This document shows positions 14,746-23,589 of a DNA stretch of 39,404 nucleotides, piece by piece. Below the pieces are notes generated by a model, which was not told the DNA's origin, searched no databases, and saw nothing but the letters and a program-made list of their open reading frames with translations. Source of the stretch: Pseudomonadota bacterium (GTDB taxonomy: Bacteria; Pseudomonadota; Gammaproteobacteria; Burkholderiales; Burkholderiaceae_C); assembly GCA_018241185.1 (NCBI GenBank), contig JAFEEH010000245.1, forward strand, positions 1-39,404. Direction: 5' to 3'. Position 1 is the stretch's first letter; each line of letters opens with the position of its first letter. Position numbers and translations under genes: made by a program.

Positions 14746-15765
14746 ATGAGCTTCACGATCGCACTGAACTTCGAGGACGGCGTCACGCGCTTTGTCGACT
14801 GCGGGCCGGACGACACGGTGGTGAATGCCGCCTATCGACAGGGCATCAACATTCCCATGGACTGCCGAGAGGGCGCATGCGCAACCTGCAAGTGCCGCGT
14901 GGAATCCGGAAAGTACTCACTGGGTGACTACATCGACGACGCACTGAGCAAAGAGGAGGCTGGTGCCGGCTATGCGCTCGCGTGCCAGATGCGCCCGGAG
15001 AGCGATTGTGTGGTGTTGGTTCCGACCCAATCCACCGCATGCAATACCAAGCCTGAGAGCTTCGTTGCCCAGATCGAGGATGTGAAGCGGCTCTCGGACA
15101 GCACGTTCTCGCTGGTTCTGCGGGGGGATGATCTCAGGCGTCTGGACTATCTTCCGGGGCAGTACGCCAACTTGCAGGTTCCGGGCGAGGCTGAGCAGCA
15201 TCGCGCGTACTCCTTCAGTTCGATGGATGCTGCGCGCACCAAGGTCTCGTTCCTGATCCGCAACGTGCCCGGCGGATTGATGAGTGGCTTCCTGCGCGAG
15301 CGCGCCAAGGTCGGCGAGTCGATCAGGCTGACCGGGCCGATCGGCAGCTTCTATATCCGGGCCATCCAGCGGCCCGTCCTGATGCTCGCGGGTGGAACCG
15401 GGCTCGCGCCCTTCCTCGCGATGCTCGAAAAGATCGCTGCAAACGGGGGCAGCAAGTACCCGATTCACCTCATCTACGGTGTGAACACCGACAGGGACGT
15501 GGTCGAGACGGACAGGCTCGATGCACTGGCCCAACGCATCGACAAATTCAGCTACGCGATCTGCGTGGTGGATGCCAACAGCGAGCATCCGAAAAAAGGT
15601 TATGTCACACATCACATCGAGCCAACGCATCTGAATGAAGGGGAGGTCGACATCTATCTTTGCGGGCCACCGCCCATGGTCGATGCTGTCGCGCAGCATC
15701 TGCGCGACGTCGACATCAAGTCTGCGTCGTTCCATTTCGAAAAGTTTGCGCCCAGCCTGAGCTGA
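14746..15765 (+). CDS. antC: Anthranilate 1,2-dioxygenase reductase component
   Basis: A 339-residue NADH:ferredoxin reductase of the BenC/AntC class that passes electrons to the Rieske oxygenase. The N-terminal plant-type 2Fe-2S domain has C40, C45, C48 and C80 (CREGACATCKC and ALAC). The FAD domain has RAYSFSS (153-159) and the NAD domain has GGTGLAPF (216-223) and YLCGPPPMV. Length matches the family (about 336-340). The ATG at 14746 has GGGGAG about 7 bases upstream. It is the first gene of the long catabolic operon. A hemerythrin gene separates it from antA, unlike the usual antABC order. BenC is the closest alternative; the oxygenase subunits decide for anthranilate. Confidence 0.85.
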   Translation: MSFTIALNFEDGVTRFVDCGPDDTVVNAAYRQGINIPMDCREGACATCKCRVESGKYSLGDYIDDALSKEEAGAGYALACQMRPESDCVVLVPTQSTACNTKPESFVAQIEDVKRLSDSTFSLVLRGDDLRRLDYLPGQYANLQVPGEAEQHRAYSFSSMDAARTKVSFLIRNVPGGLMSGFLRERAKVGESIRLTGPIGSFYIRAIQRPVLMLAGGTGLAPFLAMLEKIAANGGSKYPIHLIYGVNTDRDVVETDRLDALAQRIDKFSYAICVVDANSEHPKKGYVTHHIEPTHLNEGEVDIYLCGPPPMVDAVAQHLRDVDIKSASFHFEKFAPSLS

Positions 15766-15777
15766 GCACGCGCCGCC

Positions 15778-16287
15778 ATGCAGAGCGAACCCGCGATCTT
15801 CGATCGGGTCGAGATGTGCCTGGTCGGTCACCCAGCCATCGACGATGCACACCGGGAGTTCGACTTGCTGTTGCAGTCGATGGTGGCCGCGGAGGAGGCT
15901 GGATTGGGGGCGGCGCTCGACGCCATGTTGAACCATGCGGAAGCCCATTTCGCTCTCGAAGAAGAGCTGATGGCGCGTCACGACTTCCCTGCACGCGAAT
16001 GCCATGCCGCAGAGCATGGGCGCGTTCTGGCGTCGATCCGCGAGGTGAGTGCATTGCTCAGGGAGGGCGATGCCGACGTGGTGCGAGAGCTTGCGCAAGC
16101 TTTGGCGGATTGGTTTCCCGGCCACTCCGACTACATGGACGCCTCGGTCGCCAACTGGATCACCAAAAAGACCGCCGGCGGCGCGCCGATCGTGCTGCGG
16201 CGACCGGCGGCGCGCCTCGCACCAACAGCGCAGCACCCAACGACCGAGCGCCTTGACTGCGTGACGGTCGCTCTCGAATCACCCTAA
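15778..16287 (+). CDS. Bacteriohemerythrin
   Basis: A 169-residue protein with a complete hemerythrin four-helix signature for a di-iron O2-binding site: H25 (DDAHREF), H57 and E61 (HFALEEE), H76 and H80 (ECHAAEH), H116 and D121 (GHSDYMD). After residue 130 a low-complexity tail rich in Ala, Pro and Thr is added. It has no fused signalling domain, so an O2 store, carrier or scavenger role is more likely than sensing. It lies 12 bases after antC and 11 bases before antA, inside the dioxygenase genes, implying service to the oxygenases (antAB and catechol dioxygenase). That functional link is an inference. Confidence 0.85.
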   Translation: MQSEPAIFDRVEMCLVGHPAIDDAHREFDLLLQSMVAAEEAGLGAALDAMLNHAEAHFALEEELMARHDFPARECHAAEHGRVLASIREVSALLREGDADVVRELAQALADWFPGHSDYMDASVANWITKKTAGGAPIVLRRPAARLAPTAQHPTTERLDCVTVALESP

Positions 16288-16298
16288 CGGAGACATCA

Positions 16299-17690
16299 AT
16301 GTCAATTGCCAGGACCGCACAAGATTGGCGGCAGTTCGTGGAAGGCTGTCTGGATTTTCGACCCGACGACCGGACATTTCGCGTTGCGCGATCCATGTTC
16401 ACCGAGCCGGAGCTCTTCGATCTCGAGATGGAGCTCGTGTTCGAGAAAAACTGGATCTACGCCTGCCACGAGAGCGAGATCAGCCGGCCGCACGACTACG
16501 TCACGATGCAGGCCGGCCGGCAGCCAATGATCATCACGCGTGACGGAAACGGCAGCCTCAATGCGCTGGTGAATGCCTGCGCGCACCGCGGCGCCACGCT
16601 GACCCGGGTCAGCAAGGGGCACCAATCGACCTTCGTCTGCTCCTTCCATGCCTGGACCTTCCGTTCGGACGGGAAGTTGCTGAAGGTCAAGGCGCCTGCC
16701 GAGTATCCGGAAGGTTTCGACCTCAGTGCGCGCAATCTCAAGAAGGCACGCGTCGCGAGCTACAAGGGATTCGTCTTCGTCAACCTGGACACCGAAGGCA
16801 CCGTCTCGCTCGAGGACTACCTCGGCGATGCCAAGGTGTTTCTCGACCTGATGGTTGCCCAATCGCCGACCGGCGAACTCGAAGTGCTGCCGGGCAAGGG
16901 CCACTACACCTACGCGGGCAACTGGAAGCTGCAGAACGAGAACGGCCTCGACGGCTATCACGTGAGCACCGTCCATTACAACTACGTCGCCACCGTTCAA
17001 CACCGAGCGGAGATCAATGCGAAGAAGGGCGAGGAGTTGGCCAACACGCTGGACTACCGGAAGCTCGGCGCCGGGGACGCGGCCACCGACGACGGCTGGT
17101 TCTCGTTCCCCAACGGCCACAGCGTGCTGTTCAGCGACATGCCCAATCCGCAGGTGCGGCCAGGGTACGACACGGTGATGCCGCGGCTCGTGAAGGAGTA
17201 CGGACAGAAAAAGGCAGAGTGGATGATGCACCGCCTGCGCAACCTGAACATCTACCCGAGCCTGTTCTTCATGGACCAGATCAGCTCGCAGCTCCGGATC
17301 ATCCGGCCGGTCGCATGGAACAAGACGCAGATCCTGAGCCAGTGCATCGGCGTCAAGGGCGAGTCCGACAAGGACCGCGAGAACCGAATTCGCCAGTTCG
17401 AGGACTTCTTCAATGTGTCCGGCATGGGCACGCCCGACGACCTCACCGAGTTCCGTGAGGCCCAGCGGGGCTTCCAGGGGCGCATGGAGAAGTGGAACGA
17501 CATCTCTCGTGGGTGCGAGAAGTGGATCAAGGGCCCCACGACCAACTCCGAGACGCTGGGCATCCAGCCGGTGCTCACGGGCTGTGAGCTGACCCACGAG
17601 GGCCTCTACGCCAACCAGCACGGTGCATGGCGCGACGCGTTGCTGAGGGGGCTCGACGCGAAGATCAACAGCGGCCGGGGAGACAAGTAA
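16299..17690 (+). CDS. antA: Anthranilate 1,2-dioxygenase large (alpha) subunit
   Basis: A 463-residue Rieske non-haem iron oxygenase alpha subunit. The Rieske centre is C94-x-H96 and C114-x2-H117. The mononuclear iron site is H221 and H226 in NENGLDGYHVSTVH, with bridging D218 and the third ligand D326 (SLFFMDQ). Much of the sequence aligns with BenA, but the C-terminal block (THEGLYANQHGAW, preceded by GPTTNSETLGI) matches the AntA type and not BenA. The expected reaction is anthranilate + O2 + NADH to catechol + CO2 + NH3. Absence of a diol dehydrogenase in the operon supports this. GGAGA lies just upstream of the ATG, and the TAA overlaps the antB ATG (TAATG). Confidence 0.85.
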   Translation: MSIARTAQDWRQFVEGCLDFRPDDRTFRVARSMFTEPELFDLEMELVFEKNWIYACHESEISRPHDYVTMQAGRQPMIITRDGNGSLNALVNACAHRGATLTRVSKGHQSTFVCSFHAWTFRSDGKLLKVKAPAEYPEGFDLSARNLKKARVASYKGFVFVNLDTEGTVSLEDYLGDAKVFLDLMVAQSPTGELEVLPGKGHYTYAGNWKLQNENGLDGYHVSTVHYNYVATVQHRAEINAKKGEELANTLDYRKLGAGDAATDDGWFSFPNGHSVLFSDMPNPQVRPGYDTVMPRLVKEYGQKKAEWMMHRLRNLNIYPSLFFMDQISSQLRIIRPVAWNKTQILSQCIGVKGESDKDRENRIRQFEDFFNVSGMGTPDDLTEFREAQRGFQGRMEKWNDISRGCEKWIKGPTTNSETLGIQPVLTGCELTHEGLYANQHGAWRDALLRGLDAKINSGRGDK

Positions 17691-18187
17691 TGAGAAACAT
17701 GATGGACCTCCAGAAGAGCGTGGAGCAGTTCTTCTACCGGAAGGCCGATCTTTGCGATCGGCGGGAGTGGGTGGACTACCTGGAGCTCTTCGACGAGAAC
17801 GCGGAGTTCCACATTCCGCAGTGGGACTCGGAGCATGTCTACACCTCCGACCCCAAGCGGAGCATGTCGTTGATGTACTACGCGAACCGCGCAGGCCTCG
17901 AAGACCGCGTGTTCCGGCTGGGGACCGGAAAGTCGGCCGCCTCGACACCCATGCCGCGCACCCTGCACCAGATCTCCAACGTGACGATCCAGGAGGTCTC
18001 CGATTCGCAGCTCGAAGCGAAGGCGAAGTGGGTCACCCATGTCTACCGCTTCGGCCAGAGCTCGTACTTCTACGGAGATTCGACGTACCTGCTCAGGCCG
18101 ACCGGGGCCAGCTGGGTGATTCTCAAGAAGCATGTCGTTCTCATGAACGACACGATCGATTCCGTGCTCGATTTCTATCACGTCTGA
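17690..18187 (+). CDS. antB: Anthranilate 1,2-dioxygenase small (beta) subunit
   Basis: A 165-residue ring-hydroxylating dioxygenase beta subunit (NTF2-like fold), a structural partner of AntA. Family landmarks are VEQFFYRKADLCDRREW, FHIPQWDSEHVYTSDP, YYANRAGLEDRVFRL, STPMPRTLHQISNV and the C-terminal DTIDSVLDFYHV. The ATG overlaps the antA stop (TAATG), with GGGGAGA 6-12 bases upstream, so the two subunits are translated in step. Length agrees with AntB and BenB (about 160-165). Adjacent antA gives the strongest hint of substrate. Confidence 0.85.
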   Translation: MRNMMDLQKSVEQFFYRKADLCDRREWVDYLELFDENAEFHIPQWDSEHVYTSDPKRSMSLMYYANRAGLEDRVFRLGTGKSAASTPMPRTLHQISNVTIQEVSDSQLEAKAKWVTHVYRFGQSSYFYGDSTYLLRPTGASWVILKKHVVLMNDTIDSVLDFYHV

Positions 18188-18197
18188 CGAGGCCACC

Positions 18198-19574
18198 ATG
18201 CGACAAGTCGACGTACAGAAACTGGCCGACGAAGCACGCTTCAATGGCTTTCACGGCGTGGTGCTGCTGTGGTGCGCACTGATCATCGTCTTCGATGGCT
18301 ATGACCTCGCGGTCGTGGGCATCGCGTTGCCTTCGATCATGAAGGAAATGGGCGTGAGTCCGGCGAATGCTGGCTTCATGGTGAGCTCGGCGCTCTTCGG
18401 CATGATGTTCGGAAACGTGTTCTTCGGAACCGTCTCCGAACGGATCGGACGTCGCTGGACGATCTCGATCTGTATTCTGCTGTTCAGCCTCTTCACGGCA
18501 GCCGCCGGCATGACGAAGGATCCGATCTCCTTCAGCGTGACGCGCTTTCTCGCGGGCGTGGGAATCGGTGGTGTGATGCCCAATGTCATTGCTCAGATGA
18601 CGGAGTACTCACCCCGCAAGATCCGCAGCATGATGGTCACCATGATGTTCAGCGGCTATTCGGTCGGCGGCATGATCGCTGCGTTGCTGGGCAAGGGGAT
18701 GATCGAGTCGCTGGGCTGGCAATCGGTGTTCTTCGCCGCTGGGCTGCCGATCCTGCTCATCCCTTTGATCCTGAAGTCGATGCCCGACTCGATGGCCTAC
18801 ATGATCAAGAAGGGGCGCATGCACGACCTGCAGCGCATCGTGGCCCGGATGGCGCCTGATCACATGGCCCAGAGCGGCGACCAATTCGTCCTGCCCAAGC
18901 AACAAAAGGTGGACGGTGCCCCCATCCGGCAGTTGTTTCACCATGGCCGGGGCTTCAGCACGGTGATGTTCTGGGTCGCTTGCTTCATGTGTCTCTTCAT
19001 GGTGTACGCGCTCAGCTCCTGGCTCACCAAGCTCATGGCGCAGGCCGGCTACAGCTTGGGCTCGGCGCTCACCTTCGTCCTCGTGCTCAACATCGGTGCG
19101 GTGGTCGGGGCCATTGGAGGCGGCTGGCTCGCCGACCGATTCAGCATCAAGTGGGTGCAGGTATCGATGTTCCTGATGGCGGCAGTATCCATCGTTCTGC
19201 TGGGCCAGAAGATGGATACGGCCTGGCTCTACGTCGTGGTGGCGTTGGCTGGGGCGTCGACCATCGGAACGCAGATCGTGAACTCTGCCTATGCCAGCCA
19301 GTTCTATCCCATGACCGCGCGCTCGACCGGCGTGGGCGTCATGCTCGGCGTGGGCCGGGCGGGCGCCATCCTCGCGCCGATCCTGATCGGCGTGCTGGTC
19401 GGCATGGAGATGCCGCTGCAGCTCAACTTCCTCGCCATCGCCGTGCCGGCGGTCCTTGCCGCGTTGGCCACCGCGCTGATCCAGCACGGTCGGTCGGCGT
19501 CTGTCCAACAGGACGCCGCGCAAACGGTGGTCGATGGGGGCTTGGGCCTGAAGCGCGCTGCGGCTCGGCAGTGA
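18198..19574 (+). CDS. MFS aromatic acid:H+ symporter (AAHS family)
   Basis: A 458-residue, 12-segment major facilitator transporter of the aromatic acid:H+ symporter family (BenK/PcaK type). Signs are the TM1 motif FDGYDLAVVGIALP (D33 and D36, needed for aromatic-acid transport in this family), the loop 2-3 motif GTVSERIGRR, RFLAGVGIGGVMPN in TM4, and the repeated GGWLADRF loop in the second half. It most likely imports anthranilate; benzoate-type acids are possible. It sits 10 bases after antB. Its stop overlaps the GTG of the ferredoxin gene (GTGA). Confidence 0.85.
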   Translation: MRQVDVQKLADEARFNGFHGVVLLWCALIIVFDGYDLAVVGIALPSIMKEMGVSPANAGFMVSSALFGMMFGNVFFGTVSERIGRRWTISICILLFSLFTAAAGMTKDPISFSVTRFLAGVGIGGVMPNVIAQMTEYSPRKIRSMMVTMMFSGYSVGGMIAALLGKGMIESLGWQSVFFAAGLPILLIPLILKSMPDSMAYMIKKGRMHDLQRIVARMAPDHMAQSGDQFVLPKQQKVDGAPIRQLFHHGRGFSTVMFWVACFMCLFMVYALSSWLTKLMAQAGYSLGSALTFVLVLNIGAVVGAIGGGWLADRFSIKWVQVSMFLMAAVSIVLLGQKMDTAWLYVVVALAGASTIGTQIVNSAYASQFYPMTARSTGVGVMLGVGRAGAILAPILIGVLVGMEMPLQLNFLAIAVPAVLAALATALIQHGRSASVQQDAAQTVVDGGLGLKRAAARQ

Positions 19575-19918
19575 CCCCGAATTCGGACTGGGGCTGCCTG
19601 ATCCGGTTGACCAACACCGGCGAAACCTTCCGATGCAGCAACGACCGTCATCTCCTGGCCGGTATGGAGCAGCTCGGGCGCAAGGGCATCCCGGTGGGAT
19701 GTCGCAACGGAGGTTGCGGTGTCTGCAAGGTCCGTGTGGTCGAGGGCCAGGTCGAGCGCAGAAAGATGAGCCGAGCGGTGATCGCCGCCGAAGAAGAGCA
19801 GGAGGGCTACGCGCTCGCCTGCAGGGTCTATCCACTGACCGATTTGCAGGTCGATGTGGTCGGCAGGATGGCGCGCACCGTAGAAGCTGGATTGAGTGAA
19901 TCGAACAAGGAGATCTAG
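19571..19918 (+). CDS. xylT: 2Fe-2S ferredoxin, XylT/DmpQ-like
   Basis: A 115-residue plant-type ferredoxin with ligands C44, C49, C52 (GCRNGGCGVCKVRV) and C84 (ALACRVYP). Proteins of this type, encoded directly before catechol 2,3-dioxygenase, re-reduce the enzyme's active-site iron when it is oxidised by poor substrates. The next gene here is exactly such a dioxygenase, starting one base after this stop. The GTG start overlaps the transporter stop. A second possible role is as electron acceptor for the ferredoxin-dependent oxidoreductase encoded downstream. Confidence 0.8.
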   Translation: MTPNSDWGCLIRLTNTGETFRCSNDRHLLAGMEQLGRKGIPVGCRNGGCGVCKVRVVEGQVERRKMSRAVIAAEEEQEGYALACRVYPLTDLQVDVVGRMARTVEAGLSESNKEI

Positions 19919-20866
19919 ATGGCGTTGAATGGAGTATTGCGTCCCGGACATGTGGCGCTGCGCGTGCTCGAGATGGAGCCCGCCCTCAAGCACTACCGCG
20001 ATGTTCTCGGGTTGGTGGAGACCGGCCGTGACCATCAAGGCCGTGTGTATCTCAAGGCCTGGGACGAGCATGACCACCACAGTCTGGTGCTGCGCGAAGC
20101 CGACGAAGCGGGCATGGACTACATGGGCTGGAAGGTGGACTCGGCAGCGACACTGAAGAAGCTCGCTGCAGATGTCGAAGCCTCGGGGTTGTGCGGCGAC
20201 ACGGCGTGGATTGCGGCCGGTGAGCACCTGGAAACGGGCGAGCGTTTCCGCTTCACGGTGCCGACGGGTCATGTGATGGAACTGTTCGCCGACAAGGGCA
20301 AGGTCGGCAACAACTGCGGAACCGACGGCCCGGACGTGAACCCCGACCCGTGGCCTGAAGGGCTGAAAGGCATCGCACCGTCGCGGTTCGACCACTGTCT
20401 GTTGTACGGTGACGACCTCGACGGGACGGTCAAGCTCTTCACTGAAGTGCTCGGATTCAGCATCGCCGAACGGGTGATGACGGCGGCGGACAAGAACTTC
20501 ATGATCGCTGCATTCCTGAGCTGCTCGAACAAGGCGCACGACGTGGCCTTCATCCGACAGCCGGTCAAGGGGAAGCTCCATCACGCGTCGTTCGAACTGG
20601 GCAGTTGGGAGAAGGTGTTGCGCGCGGCGGACATCCTCTCGCGCACGAAGACTTCGATCGACCTGGGGCCGACGCGACACGGCATCACGCGAGGCGAGAC
20701 CATCTACTTCTTCGACCCGTCCGGCAATCGCAACGAAGTGTTTTCGGGTGGCTACATCTTCTACCCCGACAAGCCCGCAATCACCTGGTACGACGAGACC
20801 CTGGGGCCGGCGATCTTCTATCACGACCGCCAGCTGAATGACGCCTTCCTGTCGGTGTTCACCTGA
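19919..20866 (+). CDS. xylE: Catechol 2,3-dioxygenase
   Basis: A 315-residue extradiol dioxygenase of the XylE/DmpB class (two vicinal-oxygen-chelate domains), which opens catechol to 2-hydroxymuconic semialdehyde. Iron ligands are H159 ([10 protein letters not shown]), H221 (LHHASFEL) and E273 ([10 protein letters not shown]). The acid-base His lies in KAHDVAF (H207), and the conserved Tyr in [11 protein letters not shown]. Length is close to XylE (307). AAGGAG lies 7 bases before the ATG. It receives catechol from AntABC, so this cluster sends anthranilate into meta rather than ortho cleavage. Confidence 0.95.
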   Translation: MALNGVLRPGHVALRVLEMEPALKHYRDVLGLVETGRDHQGRVYLKAWDEHDHHSLVLREADEAGMDYMGWKVDSAATLKKLAADVEASGLCGDTAWIAAGEHLETGERFRFTVPTGHVMELFADKGKVGNNCGTDGPDVNPDPWPEGLKGIAPSRFDHCLLYGDDLDGTVKLFTEVLGFSIAERVMTAADKNFMIAAFLSCSNKAHDVAFIRQPVKGKLHHASFELGSWEKVLRAADILSRTKTSIDLGPTRHGITRGETIYFFDPSGNRNEVFSGGYIFYPDKPAITWYDETLGPAIFYHDRQLNDAFLSVFT

Positions 20867-21297
20867 TGAGGATCAGCGTTCCCTCTGGTGTGCCGCACTG
20901 GGAATTTGCCGCGGCGATGGTGCAGGCGGCCGCCCATTGGGCAGAGGAGTCCGGTATCAGGGTCAATGTCGCCGTTGTCGATGCTGGCGGCAACTTGATG
21001 TCGTTTCTGCGCATGCCGGGCGCGTTCCTGCACTCGATCGATATCGCCATTGACAAGGCCTACACCGCTGCCAGCTTCGGCATGCCGACCGGCGCATGGG
21101 CTGAGGCACTCGACAAGCACTCTCCCGCTGTGCGTGAAGGTATCCCGATGCGCCCGCGCATGGTGTGCTTCGCCGGCGGATTGCCGATCGAATACCAAGG
21201 GCGGCTAATCGGCGGCATCGGCGTCTCCGGCGGATCGGAGCTGGAGGACGAAGCCTGCGCCAGAGCGGGGCTGTCCGTCATCGCAATGAAGACCTGA
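20866..21297 (+). CDS. GlcG/HbpS-family protein
   Basis: A 143-residue protein of the GlcG/HbpS-like family (roadblock-type fold, some members bind haem). Markers are VAVVDAGGNLMSFLRMPGA, the helix with SIDIAIDKAYTAASF, and the Gly-rich end GLPIEYQGRLIGGIGVSGGS. The ATG shares one base with the xylE stop (TGATG), so translation is coupled. Homologues recur in meta-cleavage operons without a proven role. Protecting or repairing the iron enzyme is a guess. Compared with the dmpQBCDEFGHI order, it occupies the slot between dmpB and dmpC. Confidence 0.8.
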   Translation: MRISVPSGVPHWEFAAAMVQAAAHWAEESGIRVNVAVVDAGGNLMSFLRMPGAFLHSIDIAIDKAYTAASFGMPTGAWAEALDKHSPAVREGIPMRPRMVCFAGGLPIEYQGRLIGGIGVSGGSELEDEACARAGLSVIAMKT

Positions 21298-21314
21298 ATC
21301 CCGAAGGAAGTGAA

Positions 21315-22778
21315 GTGAGCAAAGACATTCTGAATTTCATCAACGGCGAGTACGTCAAGAACGCGAGCGGTAGGACCTACGAGAAGCGCAACCCAGTCGA
21401 TGATTCTCTGGTCGGCCTCGTCCATGAGGCCGGCAAGCCGGAAGTGGACGCGGCCGTCGCGGCGGCCCGCGCGGCGCTGCGCGGCCCGTGGGGCAGGCTC
21501 TCCGTCGCGGAGCGCTGCGCGATGCTGGACGGGCTGGTGGCCGAGATCAACCACAGGTTCGACGATTTCCTGCAAGCCGAAATCGCCGACACGGGCAAAC
21601 CGGCGCATCTGGCTTCGCATGTGGATATCCCGCGCGGTGCGGCCAACTTCCAGGTGTTCACCGACACGATCAAGAACGCCTCCACCGAATCGTTCGAGAT
21701 GCGAACGCCCGACGGCAAGACGGCCCGCAGCTATGGCGTGCGCGTGCCGCGCGGCGTGATCGCCATCATCTGCCCCTGGAACCTGCCGCTGCTGTTGATG
21801 ACCTGGAAGGCAGGGCCAGCACTGGCATGCGGCAACACCGTCGTCGTGAAGCCTTCCGAGGCCACACCGAGCACGGCCACCTTGCTGGGCGAGGTGATGA
21901 ACAAGGTCGGCGTTCCGAAGGGCGTCTACAACGTGGTCAACGGCTTCGGCGTGGACTCGGCGGGCGCGTTCCTGACGGCCCATCCGCATGTGAACGGCAT
22001 CACCTTCACCGGGGAGACGAAGACCGGGGCTGCGATCATGAAGGCAGGCGCCGACGGCATCCGTCCGGTATCGCTTGAGCTGGGTGGCAAGAACGCTGCG
22101 CTGGTGTTCGCCGACTGCGATTTCGACAACGCCGTGGCCACGGTGACCCGCTCGTGCTTCGAGAACGCCGGGCAGGTCTGTCTGGGCACCGAGCGCGTGT
22201 ATGTGCAGCGGCCGATCTTCGACAAGTTCGTGCAGGCACTCAAGGGCCAGGCCGAAGCGATGAAGCCGGGCCGTCCTTTCGACAAGGCCACGAAGATCGG
22301 CCCGCTCGTCAGCAAGGTGCATCAGAAGAAGGTTCTGGGCATGTACCAGAAGGCCAAGGACGAGGGCGCGACCATCGTCACCGGAGGTGGCATTCCCGAC
22401 ATGCCGGCCGACCTGAAGGACGGTTGCTGGGTGCAGCCGACGATCTGGACTGGCTTGCCCGAGACCGCCACGGTCGTGACCGAAGAGATCTTCGGGCCCT
22501 GCTGTCACATCCAGCCCTTCGACACCGAGGACGAGGTGCTGAACATGGTGAACGCCAACCGCTATGGGCTGGCCACATCCATCCACACACAGGACATCAG
22601 CCGAGCCATGCGCCTGGCGGCGGCGATCGAGGTCGGGCTGTGCTGGATCAACAGCTGGTTCCTGCGCGATCTGCGGACGCCCTTCGGCGGGTCGAAGCAG
22701 TCCGGCATCGGGCGCGAAGGGGGTCTGCACTCGCTGGAGTTCTACACCGAGCTGCGCAACGTCATGGTCAAGTACTGA
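21315..22778 (+). CDS. xylG: 2-hydroxymuconic semialdehyde dehydrogenase
   Basis: A 487-residue NAD-dependent aldehyde dehydrogenase of the XylG/DmpC type that oxidises 2-hydroxymuconic semialdehyde to 4-oxalocrotonate (2-hydroxymuconate). Catalytic residues are C289 (FENAGQVCLG), E255 (LELGGKNA) and N155 (CPWNLPLL). The Rossmann motif FTGETKTG and the QSGIGREGG C-terminal block are present. The start is a GTG (reading SKDILNFINGEYV) with AAGGAAG about 5 bases upstream; length matches XylG (486). It commits the pathway to the dehydrogenative branch, since no hydrolase (XylF/DmpD) is encoded here. Confidence 0.9.
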   Translation: MSKDILNFINGEYVKNASGRTYEKRNPVDDSLVGLVHEAGKPEVDAAVAAARAALRGPWGRLSVAERCAMLDGLVAEINHRFDDFLQAEIADTGKPAHLASHVDIPRGAANFQVFTDTIKNASTESFEMRTPDGKTARSYGVRVPRGVIAIICPWNLPLLLMTWKAGPALACGNTVVVKPSEATPSTATLLGEVMNKVGVPKGVYNVVNGFGVDSAGAFLTAHPHVNGITFTGETKTGAAIMKAGADGIRPVSLELGGKNAALVFADCDFDNAVATVTRSCFENAGQVCLGTERVYVQRPIFDKFVQALKGQAEAMKPGRPFDKATKIGPLVSKVHQKKVLGMYQKAKDEGATIVTGGGIPDMPADLKDGCWVQPTIWTGLPETATVVTEEIFGPCCHIQPFDTEDEVLNMVNANRYGLATSIHTQDISRAMRLAAAIEVGLCWINSWFLRDLRTPFGGSKQSGIGREGGLHSLEFYTELRNVMVKY

Positions 22779-22787
22779 GGAGCGAGC

Positions 22788-23570
22788 ATGGACAAGGAAA
22801 AGATCAAGGGCTGGGGCGATGCCCTGTACGACGCCCTGGTCAGCTGCAGACCCGTCGAGCCGCTGACCGATCGTGAGCCCGGCATGTCGATCGAGGAGGC
22901 CTATCAGATCCAGCTGCGCATGATCCAGCGCCGCGTCGACGGCGGCGAGACCGTGGTCGGCAAGAAGATCGGCGTGACCAGCAAGATCGTGATGCAGATG
23001 CTGGGTGTGAATCAGCCGGACTTTGGCCAGTTGCTCTCCGGCATGGTGTTCAACGAGGGGGAACCAATCCTGGTCGACAGCCTCATCGCACCCAAGGCGG
23101 AGGCCGAGGTGGCCTTCCTGCTGAAGCGCGACCTGACCGGGCCCGGGGTGACGGCGGCGGACGTGCTGCGGGCCACCGAATGCGTGATGCCGTGCTTCGA
23201 GATCGTCGATTCGCGCGTCAAGGACTGGAAGATCAAGATCCAGGATACCGTGGCCGACAACGCCTCGTGCGGCGTGCTCACACTCGGCGGGCAACGACGC
23301 AGCCCGCGCGATCTCGACCTTGCGCTGGCGGGCATGGTCCTAGAGAAGAACGGCGAAGTCATCAGCACCTCGACCGGGGCCTCGGTCCAGGGGTCGCCCG
23401 TCAATGCGGTGGCCTGGCTGGCCAACACGCTCGGCCGACTGGGCATCGGGTTGAAGGCCGGCGAAATCATTCTCTCGGGCTCGCAGTCGCCACTCGTGCC
23501 GGTCAAGGCCGGCGACAGCCTCCACTGCAGCGTCGGTGGTCTGGGCGGCACCTCGGTGCGATTCATCTGA
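22788..23570 (+). CDS. xylJ: 2-oxopent-4-enoate hydratase
   Basis: A 260-residue member of the fumarylacetoacetase-like hydratase/decarboxylase family, closest by eye to DmpE/XylJ/MhpD. These add water to 2-hydroxypenta-2,4-dienoate to give 4-hydroxy-2-oxovalerate. Characteristic segments are GKKIGVTSKIVMQMLGVNQPDFG, PKAEAEVAFLL (metal-binding Glu residues), PCFEIVDSRVKDW, NASCGVLTLGG and LSGSQSPLVPVKAGD. It lies 9 bases after xylG and 19 bases before the decarboxylase. The dehydrogenase/aldolase pair that normally sits here (dmpFG) is missing. Confidence 0.9.
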   Translation: MDKEKIKGWGDALYDALVSCRPVEPLTDREPGMSIEEAYQIQLRMIQRRVDGGETVVGKKIGVTSKIVMQMLGVNQPDFGQLLSGMVFNEGEPILVDSLIAPKAEAEVAFLLKRDLTGPGVTAADVLRATECVMPCFEIVDSRVKDWKIKIQDTVADNASCGVLTLGGQRRSPRDLDLALAGMVLEKNGEVISTSTGASVQGSPVNAVAWLANTLGRLGIGLKAGEIILSGSQSPLVPVKAGDSLHCSVGGLGGTSVRFI

Positions 23571-23589
23571 AAGCCAAGGAACATCTCGC

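Noticed and set aside
14917-17948. Long minus-strand frames opposite antC, the hemerythrin and antA
   Set aside because: They mirror strongly conserved plus-strand genes and show no recognisable domain.
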